Assembly: GCF_007018965.1 (NCBI RefSeq)
Contig: NZ_VJYZ01000018.1
Location: 183,339-247,338 of the forward strand
Origin: Paracoccus marinus
GTDB lineage: Bacteria > Pseudomonadota > Alphaproteobacteria > Rhodobacterales > Rhodobacteraceae
Length of the DNA: 64,000 bases
Direction of reading: 5' to 3'
Both the position numbers and the translations under genes were made by a program. The notes under the pieces are model-generated. The model did not search any database. It was not told the DNA's origin and was given only the letters and a program-made list of their open reading frames with translations. This document shows, piece by piece, positions 9,140-18,440 of this stretch. The first letter of the stretch is position 1. Every line of letters begins with the position of its first letter.

Positions 9140-10024
9140 ATGATCCCGTTTCCCGACATTTCGCCTGAAATCTTTTCCATCACCGTGGCGGGGCGAGAGT
9201 TCGCGCTGCGCTGGTATGCGCTGGCCTATCTGGTCGGTTTGCTGGCCGGCTGGCGGATCATGGTGGCGCTGATGCGCAGGCCGGCGCTCTGGGGGGACCG
9301 CGCGCCGATGGCGGCCGAGCAGGTCGAGGAACTGATGACCTGGATCGTCGTCGGGGTGGTTCTTGGCGGGCGGCTGGGGTTCGTCCTGTTCTACGAGGCG
9401 GACTACTACCTCGCCCACCCGGCCGAGATCGTGCGCGTCTGGCAGGGCGGCATGTCGTTTCACGGCGGGTTCCTGGGCGTGGTGCTGGCCGCCTGGGTGT
9501 TCGCGCGCAGGAACGCGATCCCGCCGCTCAGGCTTGCCGATGCGCTTGCGGTCGCCACCCCGGTCGGGCTGGGGCTGGGGCGGGTCGCGAACTTCATCAA
9601 CGCCGAACTGTGGGGCCGCCCGACCGACCTGCCCTGGGGCGTGGTGTTTCCGGGCGAGGCCGCGCAGGCCTGCGCCACGGCGACGATGGCCTGCGCCCGC
9701 CATCCGAGCCAGCTTTACGAGGCCGCGCTGGAAGGCGTGCTGCTGCTGATCGCGCTTGTGTGGCTGGTGCGGCGCGGCGGACTTGGCCGTCCCGGTCTGG
9801 CGCTGGGTGTGTTCCTTGCGGGATACGGTCTGGCGCGCTTCGTGGTCGAGTTCTTCCGCCAGGCCGACGCGCGCTTCATCACCCCCGACAATCCGCTGGG
9901 GCACGTGCTGGGCGGTCCGGTCTGGGGCGTGACGATGGGGCAGCTTCTGTCGCTGCCTATGGTGGTCGTCGGCGCGGGCTTCATCCTGTGGGCCTTGCGG
10001 CGGACCGGGATGCGCGCGCCGTGA
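9140..10024 (+). CDS. lgt: Phosphatidylglycerol-prolipoprotein diacylglyceryl transferase
   Basis: First step of lipoprotein maturation in the inner membrane: transfers diacylglycerol to the lipobox cysteine. The 294-residue protein is polytopic, with [18 protein letters not shown] near the N-terminus, the MSFHGGFLG motif and the Lgt signature [17 protein letters not shown] at about residues 146-162, where Arg and Asn residues bind the phosphatidylglycerol headgroup. The ATG at 9140 gives the normal start. Its TGA overlaps the GTG of the next gene (GTGA). Confidence 0.96.
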   Translation: MIPFPDISPEIFSITVAGREFALRWYALAYLVGLLAGWRIMVALMRRPALWGDRAPMAAEQVEELMTWIVVGVVLGGRLGFVLFYEADYYLAHPAEIVRVWQGGMSFHGGFLGVVLAAWVFARRNAIPPLRLADALAVATPVGLGLGRVANFINAELWGRPTDLPWGVVFPGEAAQACATATMACARHPSQLYEAALEGVLLLIALVWLVRRGGLGRPGLALGVFLAGYGLARFVVEFFRQADARFITPDNPLGHVLGGPVWGVTMGQLLSLPMVVVGAGFILWALRRTGMRAP

Positions 10025-11079
10025 CGCCGCTTGGCCGCCTGATCGCCGCGCGGATCGCCCGCGACGGCCCGATGCGGCTCGACGACTACATGCAGACCTG
10101 CCTGCTGCATCCCGAACACGGCTATTACAGCACCCGCGATCCCTTCGGGGCGGCGGGCGATTTCACCACCGCGCCCGAGATCAGCCAGATGTTCGGCGAG
10201 CTTGCGGGCCTTGCGCTGGCGCAGGCGTGGCTGGACCAGGGCGCGCCCGCGCCGTTCACGCTGGCCGAGATCGGGCCGGGACGGGGCACGCTGATGGCCG
10301 ACATCCGCCGCGCGACGCGGGCCGTTCCGGGCTTTGCCGACGCCGCGCGCCTGTCGCTGGTCGAGGCGTCGCCGCATCTGCGGCAGGTGCAGGCACAGGC
10401 GCTGGGGCCGGTTGCGCATCTGGACAGCGTGACGGACCTGCCCGACGCGCCGCTGTTCCTGATCGCAAACGAGTTTCTGGACGCGCTGCCGATCCGCCAG
10501 TTCGTGCGGGTCGAGCGCGGCTGGGCCGAACGCATGGTGACGGTGCGGGACGGTGCGCTGGGCTTCGCGCTGGCCGCCCCCGTGGACCTGCCGCGTGAAG
10601 GGGCCTTGGGCGAGGTGTTCGAGGACCGGCCCGGCGCGGCCGCCGTCGTGGCCGAGGTCGCGCGGCGGATCGTGGCGCGGGGCGGGGTCGCGATCCTTGT
10701 CGACTACGGCACCTGGGATGGGCGCGGCGACAGCCTGCAGGCGCTGCGCCGGCACGGGTTCGAGGATCCGCTGGCCAACCCGGGCGAGGCCGACCTGACC
10801 TCGCACGTCGATTTCGCGCCGCTCGCGGCCGCGTCGATGGACGCGGGCGCCGCCGTTTCGGCCCCCGTGCCGCAGGGCCAATGGCTGCGCGCCCTGGGGA
10901 TCGAGGCACGGGCCGCGCGCCTTGCGCAGGCGGGGGACGCGGGCGCGGCGGACGCGCTTCACCGCTTGACCGACCCCGCCGCGATGGGGCACCTGTTCAA
11001 GGCAATGGCGATCTGGCCGCGACACGCACCCGCCCCGCCGGGTTTCGCCGGATTGGAGGATCATGCAGCCCACGCTTGA
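10021..11079 (+). CDS. Class I SAM-dependent methyltransferase (MidA/NDUFAF7 family)
   Basis: A 352-residue member of the DUF185 family. Seen: [25 protein letters not shown] N-terminus, [18 protein letters not shown], and the SAM-binding motif [15 protein letters not shown] at about residues 80-94, then [12 protein letters not shown]. Mitochondrial NDUFAF7 methylates an arginine of a complex I subunit; bacterial members are presumed to do the same, which is inference here. It starts at GTG overlapping the lgt stop and its end overlaps pgeF by 17 bp, so the three genes are translationally coupled. Confidence 0.9.
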   Translation: MTPLGRLIAARIARDGPMRLDDYMQTCLLHPEHGYYSTRDPFGAAGDFTTAPEISQMFGELAGLALAQAWLDQGAPAPFTLAEIGPGRGTLMADIRRATRAVPGFADAARLSLVEASPHLRQVQAQALGPVAHLDSVTDLPDAPLFLIANEFLDALPIRQFVRVERGWAERMVTVRDGALGFALAAPVDLPREGALGEVFEDRPGAAAVVAEVARRIVARGGVAILVDYGTWDGRGDSLQALRRHGFEDPLANPGEADLTSHVDFAPLAAASMDAGAAVSAPVPQGQWLRALGIEARAARLAQAGDAGAADALHRLTDPAAMGHLFKAMAIWPRHAPAPPGFAGLEDHAAHA

Positions 11080-11827
11080 AATCCTGACCCATCCCGCGCT
11101 CGCGCCGGTGCGGCACGGCTTCTTCACCCGCAAGGGTGGGGCGTCGTCGGGGCTGTTTTCGGGGCTGAACTGCGGGCGCGGATCGTCGGACCAGCAGGAC
11201 GCCGTGGCGGTTAACCGCAGCCGCGTGGCCGACGCGATGGGCGTCGCGGCGGGCAGGCTTGCGACCGTGCATCAGGTCCATTCCGACGTGGTAGTGACGC
11301 TAGACGGCGACCTGGACGTGGCGGCGCTTGCCGAAACCCGCGCCGACGCGCTGGTCACGGCCCGGCCGGGCATTGCGATCGCGGTCCTGTCCGCCGACTG
11401 CCAGCCGGTGCTGTTCGCCGACCCCGAGGCGGGCGTCATCGGCGCCGCGCATGCGGGCTGGAAGGGGACGCTGGGCGGCATCCTGGACGCCACCGTCGCC
11501 GCGATGCGCGCGCTCGGCGCGACCCGCATCCGCGCGGTGGTGGGCCCGTCGATCAGCCAGCGCGCCTATGAGGTGGGCGAGGACTTCATGGACCGCTTCC
11601 TGGTCGAGGATCCCGAAAGCAGCCGCTTTTTCTCGGGCGGGCCGAACGGGCGGCCGATGTTCGACCTGCCCGCGCTCGGCGTCGCGCGGTTGCGCGACCT
11701 GGGGGTCGAGGCGGAATGGTCGGGCCACTGCACCTATTCCGACCCCGAGCGGTTCTTCAGCTATCGCCGCAGCACCCATCTGCACGAAGCCGATTACGGC
11801 AGGCTGATCTCGGCAATCTCGCTGTAG
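11063..11827 (+). CDS. pgeF: Purine nucleoside phosphorylase / peptidoglycan editing factor (multicopper oxidase-like fold)
   Basis: A 254-residue member of the YfiH/YlmD/PgeF family. Zinc ligands are visible: His70 in HQVHSD, Cys113 in LSADCQPVLF and His130 in AAHAGWKG. Family members act on purine nucleosides and, in E. coli, prevent L-Ser misincorporation in peptidoglycan. The N-terminal HGFFTRKGGASSGLFSGLN is also typical. It begins inside the end of the methyltransferase gene. Confidence 0.92.
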   Translation: MQPTLEILTHPALAPVRHGFFTRKGGASSGLFSGLNCGRGSSDQQDAVAVNRSRVADAMGVAAGRLATVHQVHSDVVVTLDGDLDVAALAETRADALVTARPGIAIAVLSADCQPVLFADPEAGVIGAAHAGWKGTLGGILDATVAAMRALGATRIRAVVGPSISQRAYEVGEDFMDRFLVEDPESSRFFSGGPNGRPMFDLPALGVARLRDLGVEAEWSGHCTYSDPERFFSYRRSTHLHEADYGRLISAISL

Positions 11828-11845
11828 GGCACGGCGGCCCGCCCG

Positions 11846-12346
11846 TCAGTGCCCCGCCCGCGCCCGCGCCTCGACCACATCGAAGGGCACGCCCGGCTCG
11901 TCCTTTGCGTCGCGGATCACCAGCGAGGTCTTGACCGACGCGACGTTCGGCGCCGCCGTCAGCTGATCGGTCAGGAAGCGCTGGAAGCTCGACAGGTCGG
12001 ACGACACGCATTTCAGGATGAAATCGACCTCACCATTCAGCATGTGGCATTCGCGAACCAGGGTCCAGTCGCGGGCGCGCTGCTCGAACGCCGAAAGGTC
12101 GCGCTCGGACTGGCTGACCAGGCGAACCATGGCGAAGACATGGACCTCGAACCCCATGGCGCGGGCGTCGATGTCGGCGTGGTAGCCACGGATGAACCCC
12201 TGCTCCTCGAGCGTGCGGACGCGGCGCAGGCAGGGCGGCGCGGATATGCCCACGCGGCGCGCCAGCTCGACGTTGGTCATCCGCCCGTCCGCCTGCAACT
12301 CGGCCAGGATACGGCGGTCGATCTCGTCCAGCTTCGCACCCGCCAT
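11846..12346 (-). CDS. Lrp/AsnC-family transcriptional regulator
   Basis: A 166-residue regulator with an N-terminal winged HTH (LDEIDRRILAELQADGRMTN, VELARRVGISAPPCLRRVRT) and a C-terminal RAM ligand domain (GYHADIDARAMGFEV, MLNGEVDFILKCV). These proteins bind amino acids and form octamers on DNA. It is divergent to trxB, an arrangement common in Rhodobacterales, and probably controls itself and perhaps trxB. The effector cannot be read from the sequence. Confidence 0.92.
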   Translation of the reverse strand: MAGAKLDEIDRRILAELQADGRMTNVELARRVGISAPPCLRRVRTLEEQGFIRGYHADIDARAMGFEVHVFAMVRLVSQSERDLSAFEQRARDWTLVRECHMLNGEVDFILKCVSSDLSSFQRFLTDQLTAAPNVASVKTSLVIRDAKDEPGVPFDVVEARARAGH

Positions 12347-12500
12347 GTCGTCCTCGGCCCGTTGATCGTTCCGGCCAGTTAGTCACGGGGCGGCGATCGC
12401 GCAATAATCTTTCTCATCACGGCTGCGATGTTGCGCGGCGGCGTCAGGGCGCATAGCTGTGCCGGATCACGCATTCCTGCAACTCACAGGGCCCGTTCCG

Positions 12501-13502
12501 ATGACCGACACCGCCGCACCACGCCATGTCCGCCTTCTTATCGTCGGTTCGGGGCCCGCGGGTTACACGGCCGCGGTCTATGCCGCGCGCGCGATGCTGC
12601 AGCCGGTGCTGATCCAGGGGATCCAGCCGGGCGGGCAGCTGACGATCACCACCGACGTGGAAAACTGGCCGGGCGATACCGCCGTCGAAGGCCCGGCCTT
12701 GATGCAGCGGATGGAGGATCATGCCCGCGCGATGGGGGCCGAGATCGTCACCGACCTCGTGACCCGGCTCGACCTGCAGCAGCGGCCCTTTGCCGTCGAC
12801 TGCGACAGCGGCTCGCGGCTGACCGCCGACGCGGTGATCCTTGCGACGGGCGCGCAGGCGCGCTGGCTGGGCCTGCCGTCGGAATCGAAGTTCCAGGGCT
12901 TCGGCGTCAGCGCCTGCGCGACCTGCGACGGGTTCTTCTACCGCGGCAAGCCGGTCGTGGTCGTCGGCGGCGGCAACACGGCGGTGGAAGAGGCGCTGTT
13001 TCTTACCAATTTCGCGACCAAGGTGACGCTGGTCCATCGCCGCGACAGCCTGCGGGCCGAGCGGATCATGCAGGACCGCCTGTTCCGCAACCCGCGCGTC
13101 GAGGTGATCTGGAACCATGAGGTTGACGAGGTGCTGGGGACCGAGGCGCCGCTGGGCGTGACCGGCGTGCGGCTGAAATCCACCGCCGACGGCAGCACGC
13201 AGGTGGTTCACGCCGACGGGCTGTTCGTCGCCATCGGCCACACGCCCGCGTCGGAACTGGTCGCGGGCCAGCTGCCGCTGCGCGACGGCGGCTATGTCGA
13301 GGTGGCGCCGGGCACCACCCGCACCGCGATCCCGGGCGTGTTCGCGGCGGGCGACCTGACCGACGACACCTACCGTCAGGCCGTCACCAGTGCGGGCATG
13401 GGCTGCATGGCGGCGCTGGACGCCGAGCACTGGCTTGCATCGCAGGGCGAGGCCGAGGCCGGCCCGGACGCGCCGGCGATGGCCGAGATCGTCGCGGGCT
13501 GA
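12501..13502 (+). CDS. trxB: Thioredoxin reductase (NADPH)
   Basis: Reduces thioredoxin using NADPH and FAD in the cytosol. The 333-residue protein has the FAD loop GSGPAGYTAAVYAAR (about residues 15-29), the redox-active CATC at Cys139 and Cys142 (SACATCDGFF), the NADPH loop GGGNTAVEEALFL (about residues 159-171) and a second FAD motif GVFAAGDLTDDTYRQ. The ATG at 12501 gives the family start; an ATG 14 codons upstream adds residues without similarity. Confidence 0.96.
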   Translation: MTDTAAPRHVRLLIVGSGPAGYTAAVYAARAMLQPVLIQGIQPGGQLTITTDVENWPGDTAVEGPALMQRMEDHARAMGAEIVTDLVTRLDLQQRPFAVDCDSGSRLTADAVILATGAQARWLGLPSESKFQGFGVSACATCDGFFYRGKPVVVVGGGNTAVEEALFLTNFATKVTLVHRRDSLRAERIMQDRLFRNPRVEVIWNHEVDEVLGTEAPLGVTGVRLKSTADGSTQVVHADGLFVAIGHTPASELVAGQLPLRDGGYVEVAPGTTRTAIPGVFAAGDLTDDTYRQAVTSAGMGCMAALDAEHWLASQGEAEAGPDAPAMAEIVAG

Positions 13503-13678
13503 TCCGCCCGGGGCGTTCGCGCCCGACCGGGGCCGCGCGACGCAATCCTCCGCGCCACAGCGCGCCGACGAAGTTCCGCCGCGTTCGCTCGGCGGTTGCA
13601 CGCATGGCGTGAGCCGCGTAAGGGGCGGGTGGCGCGCGTTCACCGCCGGCCCTTCCCAGCAACAACTGAAGTTTCGCC

Positions 13679-15388
13679 ATGACGCAGTCCAATCTGACCC
13701 CGATCCCGGAACTCTACGTCAACGCCGATTCGGCGCAGAAGCTGAAGGCCGCGGCGGGCGAGATGCCGTCGTGGGACCTGACGCCGCGCCAGCTGTGCGA
13801 TCTTGAACTGCTGATGAACGGCGGCTTCTACCCGCTGAAGGGCTTTCTGACCGAAGCCGACTATGACGGCGTCGTGAACGACATGCACACGACCTCGGGC
13901 GATCTGTGGCCGATGCCGATCACGCTCGACGTGTCAGAGGCGTTCGCGGGCCAGGTCGAACCCGGCACCGACATCGCGCTGCGCGACCAGGAAGGCGTGA
14001 TCCTTGCCATCCTGTCGGTCACCGACAAGTGGACGCCCAACAAGTCGGTCGAGGCGGAAAAGGTCTTTGGCGCCGACGACGTGGCGCACCCGTCGGTGAA
14101 CTACCTGCACAACGTGGCAGGTCCGGTCTATCTGGGTGGTCCGATCACCGGCATCCAGGCGCCGACGCATTACGATTTCAAGGCGCGGCGCGACACGCCG
14201 AACGAACTGCGCGCGTTCTTCCGCAAGATGGGCTGGCGCCGCATCGTCGCCTTCCAGACTCGCAACCCGCTGCACCGCGCGCACCAGGAACTGACCTTCC
14301 GCGCCGCGCGCGAGGCTCAGGCAAACCTGCTGATCCACCCGGTCGTCGGCATGACCAAGCCCGGCGACGTGGACCATTTCACCCGCGTCCGCTGCTACGA
14401 GGCGGTGCTGGACAAGTATCCGGCCGCGACCACCCATCTGTCGCTGCTGAACCTGGCGATGCGCATGGCGGGCCCGCGCGAGGCGGTGTGGCACGGCATC
14501 ATCCGCCGCAACCACGGTCTGACCCACATGATCGTCGGCCGCGACCACGCCGGGCCCGGCAAGAACAGCCAGGGCAAGGATTTCTACGGCCCCTACGACG
14601 CGCAGGAGCTTTTCCGCCAGAACCAGGCCGAGATCGGCGTCGAGATGGTGGACTTCAAGCAGATGGTCTACGTTCAGGAACGGGCCCAGTACGAGCCGCG
14701 CGACGAGGTCGAGGCGGGCGCCACGATCCTTGACATCTCGGGGACCGAACTGCGCCGCCGCCTGCGCGAAGGGCTCGACATTCCGGAATGGTTCAGCTTC
14801 CCCGAAGTCGTGAAGCAGCTGCGCCGCACCTCGCCCCCGCGCGACAGGCAGGGCTTCACGGTGTTCTTCACCGGGCTTTCCGGGTCGGGCAAGTCTACCG
14901 TCGGAAACGCGCTGATGGTCAAGCTGATGGAGATGGGCGGCCGTCCGGTGACGCTTCTCGACGGCGACGTGGTCCGCAAGCACCTGTCGTCCGAGCTGGG
15001 GTTCAGCAAGGAACACCGCGACATCAACATCAAGCGGATCGGCTATGTCGCGTCCGAGATCACCAAGAACGGCGGCATCGCCATCTGCGCGCCGATCGCG
15101 CCCTACACCGCGACTCGCCGCGCCGTCCGCGAGATGGTCGAGGCGTTCGGCGCCTTCGTCGAGGTTCACGTCGCGACCCCCATCGAGGAATGCGAGCGCC
15201 GCGACCGCAAGGGCCTCTACAAGCAGGCGCGCGAGGGCAAGATCAAGGAGTTCACGGGCATCTCGGACCCCTATGAGGAGCCGCTGAACCCCGAGCTGCG
15301 CGTGGACACGTCCGACATCGACGTGGACAACGCCGCGCACCAGGTCTTGCTGAAGCTGGAACAGATGGGGCTGATCGGGCTTTCCTGA
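13679..15388 (+). CDS. Bifunctional sulfate adenylyltransferase / adenylylsulfate kinase
   Basis: Activates sulfate to APS and then phosphorylates it to PAPS. The 569-residue protein fuses an ATP-sulfurylase half with an APS-kinase half. The first shows FQTRNPLHRAHQELTFRAA and IVGRDHAGPGKNS, the second the P-loop FTGLSGSGKST at about residues 397-407, LLDGDVVRKHLSSELGFS and CERRDRKGLYKQA. In related bacteria the gene supplies reduced sulfur for cysteine. A strong hairpin terminator follows at 15449. Often annotated sat/cysC or cysNC-like. Confidence 0.94.
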   Translation: MTQSNLTPIPELYVNADSAQKLKAAAGEMPSWDLTPRQLCDLELLMNGGFYPLKGFLTEADYDGVVNDMHTTSGDLWPMPITLDVSEAFAGQVEPGTDIALRDQEGVILAILSVTDKWTPNKSVEAEKVFGADDVAHPSVNYLHNVAGPVYLGGPITGIQAPTHYDFKARRDTPNELRAFFRKMGWRRIVAFQTRNPLHRAHQELTFRAAREAQANLLIHPVVGMTKPGDVDHFTRVRCYEAVLDKYPAATTHLSLLNLAMRMAGPREAVWHGIIRRNHGLTHMIVGRDHAGPGKNSQGKDFYGPYDAQELFRQNQAEIGVEMVDFKQMVYVQERAQYEPRDEVEAGATILDISGTELRRRLREGLDIPEWFSFPEVVKQLRRTSPPRDRQGFTVFFTGLSGSGKSTVGNALMVKLMEMGGRPVTLLDGDVVRKHLSSELGFSKEHRDINIKRIGYVASEITKNGGIAICAPIAPYTATRRAVREMVEAFGAFVEVHVATPIEECERRDRKGLYKQAREGKIKEFTGISDPYEEPLNPELRVDTSDIDVDNAAHQVLLKLEQMGLIGLS

Positions 15389-15448
15389 GCCTTTCGCGCC
15401 GGGCCTGCGCCGCGGGCTGCCCGCGCCCGTCGGCGGTTGACAATGCAG

Positions 15449-15485
15449 GCGTCCCCCGGACACACCGGGGGACGCTTTCGTCTTT
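15449..15485 (+). terminator. Rho-independent-type terminator after the sat-cysC gene
   Basis: GCGTCCCCCGG (15449-15459), a 5-base loop, and CCGGGGGACGC (15465-15475) form a perfect 11-bp stem followed by TTTCGTCTTT. It lies 60 bp after the stop and just before the glycosyltransferase genes, so those probably have their own promoter. Confidence 0.8.
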
Positions 15486-15497
15486 CAGGGCCGCGCC

Positions 15498-16340
15498 ATG
15501 TCGAACCCCATGACACCCCGACAGGCCGACCCGGACGCCCAACGGGATGCCGTGGGCAGACAGGCCCCGGTCCTCATCCTGTGCATGAAATGGGGCACGC
15601 TTTACGGCGCGCGCGACGTCAACAACCTTGCGCGCGGGGTGCGCCGCCACCTGTCCCGGCCCCATCGGTTCATCTGCTTCACCGACGATCCCTCGGGCCT
15701 GCACCCCGGCGTCGAGGCGCGGCCGCTGCCCGACCTGGGCCTGCCCCCCGGCAGCGGCGACAGCCGCTGGCAGAAGCTCGCCCTGTTCCGCCGCGATCTC
15801 GGCGGGTTGGCGGGGACGGCGCTGTTTCTGGACCTCGATCTCGTCGTTACCGGGCCGCTCGACCCGTTTTTCGCGCATCCGGGCGACGTCTGCATCATCC
15901 GCGACGACGACCTGTTCCGCCCCAAGCGGCTGCGGCGAGTCCGGCGCAGGCGCGACCGGTTCCTGCACATGGTGGGCAACACCTCGGTGTTCCGGTTCGT
16001 CGTCGGCAGCCATCCCGAGGTGCTGGAAACCTATCTCGCCGATCCGGCGGCAGCCGCCGCGCGCTACGAACACGAGCAGCAGATGGTCAGCGACATCCTG
16101 GACCAGCGGGGCGCGCTGTCCTACTGGCCGCCCGGCTGGTGCGCCAGCTTCAAGAACCACTGCGTCGGGCGCGGCATCCGCAGCTACCTGCGCGATCCGC
16201 GCTGTCCCGATGACGCGCGGATCGTCCTGTTCGCCGGAAGCCCCAAGATGGCCGACGTGCTGGCGGGGCGCGGGGGGCGCTGGTATCGCCGGATCGGCGA
16301 CGTGACATGGCTCAGGCGCGCGTGGGACGGGCAGGGATGA
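15498..16340 (+). CDS. Putative glycosyltransferase with DxD motif
   Basis: A 280-residue protein. After VLILCMKWGTLYGARDVNNL comes HRFICFTDDPSGL, then WQKLALFRRDLGGLAGTALFLDLDLVVTG with a DLDLVV motif near residues 113-118 typical of nucleotide-sugar glycosyltransferases, and later SYWPPGWCASFKNHC. Substrate unknown. Its stop overlaps the start of the second glycosyltransferase (ATGA), so the two are co-translated and may act on the same surface glycan. Confidence 0.7.
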   Translation: MSNPMTPRQADPDAQRDAVGRQAPVLILCMKWGTLYGARDVNNLARGVRRHLSRPHRFICFTDDPSGLHPGVEARPLPDLGLPPGSGDSRWQKLALFRRDLGGLAGTALFLDLDLVVTGPLDPFFAHPGDVCIIRDDDLFRPKRLRRVRRRRDRFLHMVGNTSVFRFVVGSHPEVLETYLADPAAAAARYEHEQQMVSDILDQRGALSYWPPGWCASFKNHCVGRGIRSYLRDPRCPDDARIVLFAGSPKMADVLAGRGGRWYRRIGDVTWLRRAWDGQG

Positions 16341-17290
16341 CGCTGCATGTCGTCACCGGCGCGGATGACAACTACGCGCCCGGCGTGCTGGTCCTGATCG
16401 CTTCGGCCGCGTGGCACAATCCGGGCGCGCGGTTCACCGTGCTGGACATGGGGATTTCGGCCGCGAACCGCGACCGGATCGACGGGCTGGGGCGCGCGCT
16501 TGGGGTCGCGCTCACGCGGATCGCGATCGACGAGGCGCGGCTGGCCGCGCTGCCGGTCCTGCGCGCGCATCTGACCCGAAGCACCTTTCTGCGGCTTCTG
16601 ATCCCCGGGCTGATGCCGGACGCGGACCGGGTGATCTACATGGATTGCGACATGGCCGTGACCGGCTCGCTCGCGCCGCTGGGGGGAATGGACCTTGGCG
16701 ACCACCCCATTGCGGCGGTGCCCGATCCCAGCCCCGACGCGCGCGAGCTTGCCGCGACGGGCGTGCCGCGCGGGCGCTACGTGAACGCGGGGCTTCTGGT
16801 CATGAACCTGCCCGTCTGGCGGCGCGAGGACGTGGCCGGGCAGTGCATCGCGCTGCTGTCGGACCCCGCGCGCCCGGTGCGGGCCGAGGATCAGTCGGCC
16901 GTCAACATCGCCTGCGCCGGCCGCATCCTGCCCTTGCCCCCCGAGTTCAACGTGTTCACCGACCCCGCCGCCTGGACGCCCGCGACGCTGCCCGCGCGGC
17001 TGGTCGTCGCCCATTACGTCGTCAACCAGAAGCCCTGGCGCGCGCATGCGAAGATGGGCGGGATCTGGCATGTGCACGCGGACCGGATCGCCGCGTTCAT
17101 GCCGCCGTTGCCGCCGGTGTCCCTGAAAAGCCGCCTGTCGGCCCTGAACCGCAATCGCCGCATCGCGCTTGGCCTGCTGACGGGGCGAAAGAAATACCGC
17201 GACCGGCTGGCGGTCGCGGCACTGATGGAAGGGCGTTTCGTGCGCCCCTACCTTGCGGCGGAGCGCCCGCCGAAGGTCAGTGGACGCTGA
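16337..17290 (+). CDS. Glycosyltransferase family 8-like protein
   Basis: A 317-residue protein with GT8 features: LHVVTGADDNYAPGVLVLIAS at the N-terminus, TFLRLLIPGLMPDADRVIYM leading into DCDMAV (metal-binding DxD near residue 103), YVNAGLLVMNLPVWR, and EDQSAVNIACAGRI. GT8 enzymes transfer Glc or Gal, often onto LPS. The ATG at 16337 overlaps the previous stop. Its 3' end overlaps the convergent DUF1150 gene by 14 bp. Confidence 0.82.
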   Translation: MTLHVVTGADDNYAPGVLVLIASAAWHNPGARFTVLDMGISAANRDRIDGLGRALGVALTRIAIDEARLAALPVLRAHLTRSTFLRLLIPGLMPDADRVIYMDCDMAVTGSLAPLGGMDLGDHPIAAVPDPSPDARELAATGVPRGRYVNAGLLVMNLPVWRREDVAGQCIALLSDPARPVRAEDQSAVNIACAGRILPLPPEFNVFTDPAAWTPATLPARLVVAHYVVNQKPWRAHAKMGGIWHVHADRIAAFMPPLPPVSLKSRLSALNRNRRIALGLLTGRKKYRDRLAVAALMEGRFVRPYLAAERPPKVSGR

Positions 17291-17504
17291 CGGGTTGCAG
17301 TTCGTTCTGCCGCGCCAGCACGAAGGCGAGGTTGCGGTCGCGCACCAGCGCCAGCCGCTCGCCATCGACGCCGTGGACGGCATACAGCGCGTCGGCGTCG
17401 GGCACCTGGCTGCGCACATCCTCGGGCAGGTCGGTCAGGTCCACGCGGCGGACATAGACGACGTTGCCTTCGGCGGCTTCGGGAAATTCATGCTTCATGT
17501 TCAT
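17277..17504 (-). CDS. DUF1150 family protein
   Basis: A 75-residue protein (VVYVRRVDLTDLPEDVRSQV, DALYAVHGVDGERLALVRDR) of the DUF1150 family. In alphaproteobacteria this family typically lies directly after a small heat-shock protein gene, as here (13 bp gap), suggesting co-induction with heat or protein stress. Molecular function is unknown. Confidence 0.88.
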   Translation of the reverse strand: MNMKHEFPEAAEGNVVYVRRVDLTDLPEDVRSQVPDADALYAVHGVDGERLALVRDRNLAFVLARQNELQPVSVH

Positions 17505-17517
17505 TGTCGATCCCCTT

Positions 17518-17940
17518 TCACGTGCGGCTGATCGGTATGGTCTTGACGATGGTGTTCGGCTTGAGCCGGCGCAGGTCGATGTGAAGCAGCCCGTTTTCCA
17601 ACGCCGCAGCCTCGACCTCGATCCCTTCGGCCAGCACGAAGCTGCGCTGGAACGCGCGTGAGGCGATGCCGCGATGCAGGAACACGCGCTCGTCCGCAGT
17701 GTCGCCCTGGCGGCCGCGGATCACCAGCTGGCGGTCCTCGACGGTGATCGACAGGTCGGCCTCGGCAAAGCCCGCCACGGCCAGCGTGATGCGGAACCCG
17801 TCGGGGGCGAGATGTTCGATGTTGTAGGGCGGATAGCCCTCGGCGCCCTTCGCGGCGCGTTCGGCCAGCCGTTCGAGCTGGTCGAACCCCAGCAGGTAGG
17901 GGTGCGTCCCCAGCCCCGTGCCCGGCCCCGTTTTCGACAT
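17518..17940 (-). CDS. Small heat-shock protein, Hsp20/alpha-crystallin family
   Basis: An ATP-independent holdase chaperone. The 140-residue protein has a short N-terminal arm (HPYLLGFDQLERLAERAA) and an alpha-crystallin domain with DGFRITLAVAGFAEADLSI, EDRQLVIRGRQ, FLHRGIASRAFQRSFVLAEG and ENGLLHIDLRR, ending with the assembly motif area (TIVKTIPI). The ATG at 17940 has GAAGGA about 8 bases upstream; a TTG two codons earlier is less likely. A heat-shock-type promoter lies upstream and DUF1150 follows. Confidence 0.93.
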   Translation of the reverse strand: MSKTGPGTGLGTHPYLLGFDQLERLAERAAKGAEGYPPYNIEHLAPDGFRITLAVAGFAEADLSITVEDRQLVIRGRQGDTADERVFLHRGIASRAFQRSFVLAEGIEVEAAALENGLLHIDLRRLKPNTIVKTIPISRT

Positions 17941-18004
17941 GTGCAAGTCCTTCGCGCAGCGACTTCATCCGTGCCGGGCCCCTGATGCGGCGACCCGACG
18001 GGGG

Positions 18005-18037
18005 AAATATGGGTGCGCGGCCGCGTCGTCGCAAGAA
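18005..18037 (-). promoter_or_regulatory. Putative RpoH-dependent promoter of the hsp20 operon
   Basis: On the minus strand TTCTTG (18037-18032) is followed after 18 bases by CCCATATTT (18013-18005). This resembles alphaproteobacterial RpoH promoters (CTTG, then a C-rich TAT-type -10 element). It stands 65 bp before the hsp20 start codon. Match judged by eye, no matrix scored. Confidence 0.6.
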
Positions 18038-18130
18038 CCGCAAGATTTTGTTCACGATTTCATGCGAGTCCGGCTAGGATGAGGTCTCTCCCGGCCGGAT
18101 CGACGGCCGGGCACCAAGGCGGACTGCCCC

Positions 18131-18349
18131 ATGAACGCGCACTACGAGATGTCGCATGACGAGATCGCCCGCACCCGCCTGTCGGGGCTGCGGCGCCAGC
18201 ACCGCGAACTGGACGAGGCGATCGGGCAGCTTGGGACCGGGGGCGTCGTCTGCACGATGACGCTGGCGCGGATGAAAAAGCGCAAGCTGGCGCTCAAGGA
18301 CCAGATCGCCCGGCTCGAGGACGAGCTGACGCCCGACATCATCGCCTGA
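18131..18349 (+). CDS. YdcH family protein (DUF465)
   Basis: A 72-residue, highly charged helical protein: LSGLRRQHRELDEAI followed by MKKRKLALKDQIARLEDEL. This two-helix pattern is the YdcH/DUF465 family, small cytoplasmic proteins of unknown function. It stands alone between the hsp20 promoter region and purE. Confidence 0.8.
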   Translation: MNAHYEMSHDEIARTRLSGLRRQHRELDEAIGQLGTGGVVCTMTLARMKKRKLALKDQIARLEDELTPDIIA

Positions 18350-18440
18350 CCGCCCTTTCGTTGGGGCGTGACCTGTCGGCCGGATTGCGCGCGCCGGAAC
18401 CCGCGCTAATATGCCGCCTTCACCGCCGGAAGGGGCAAGG

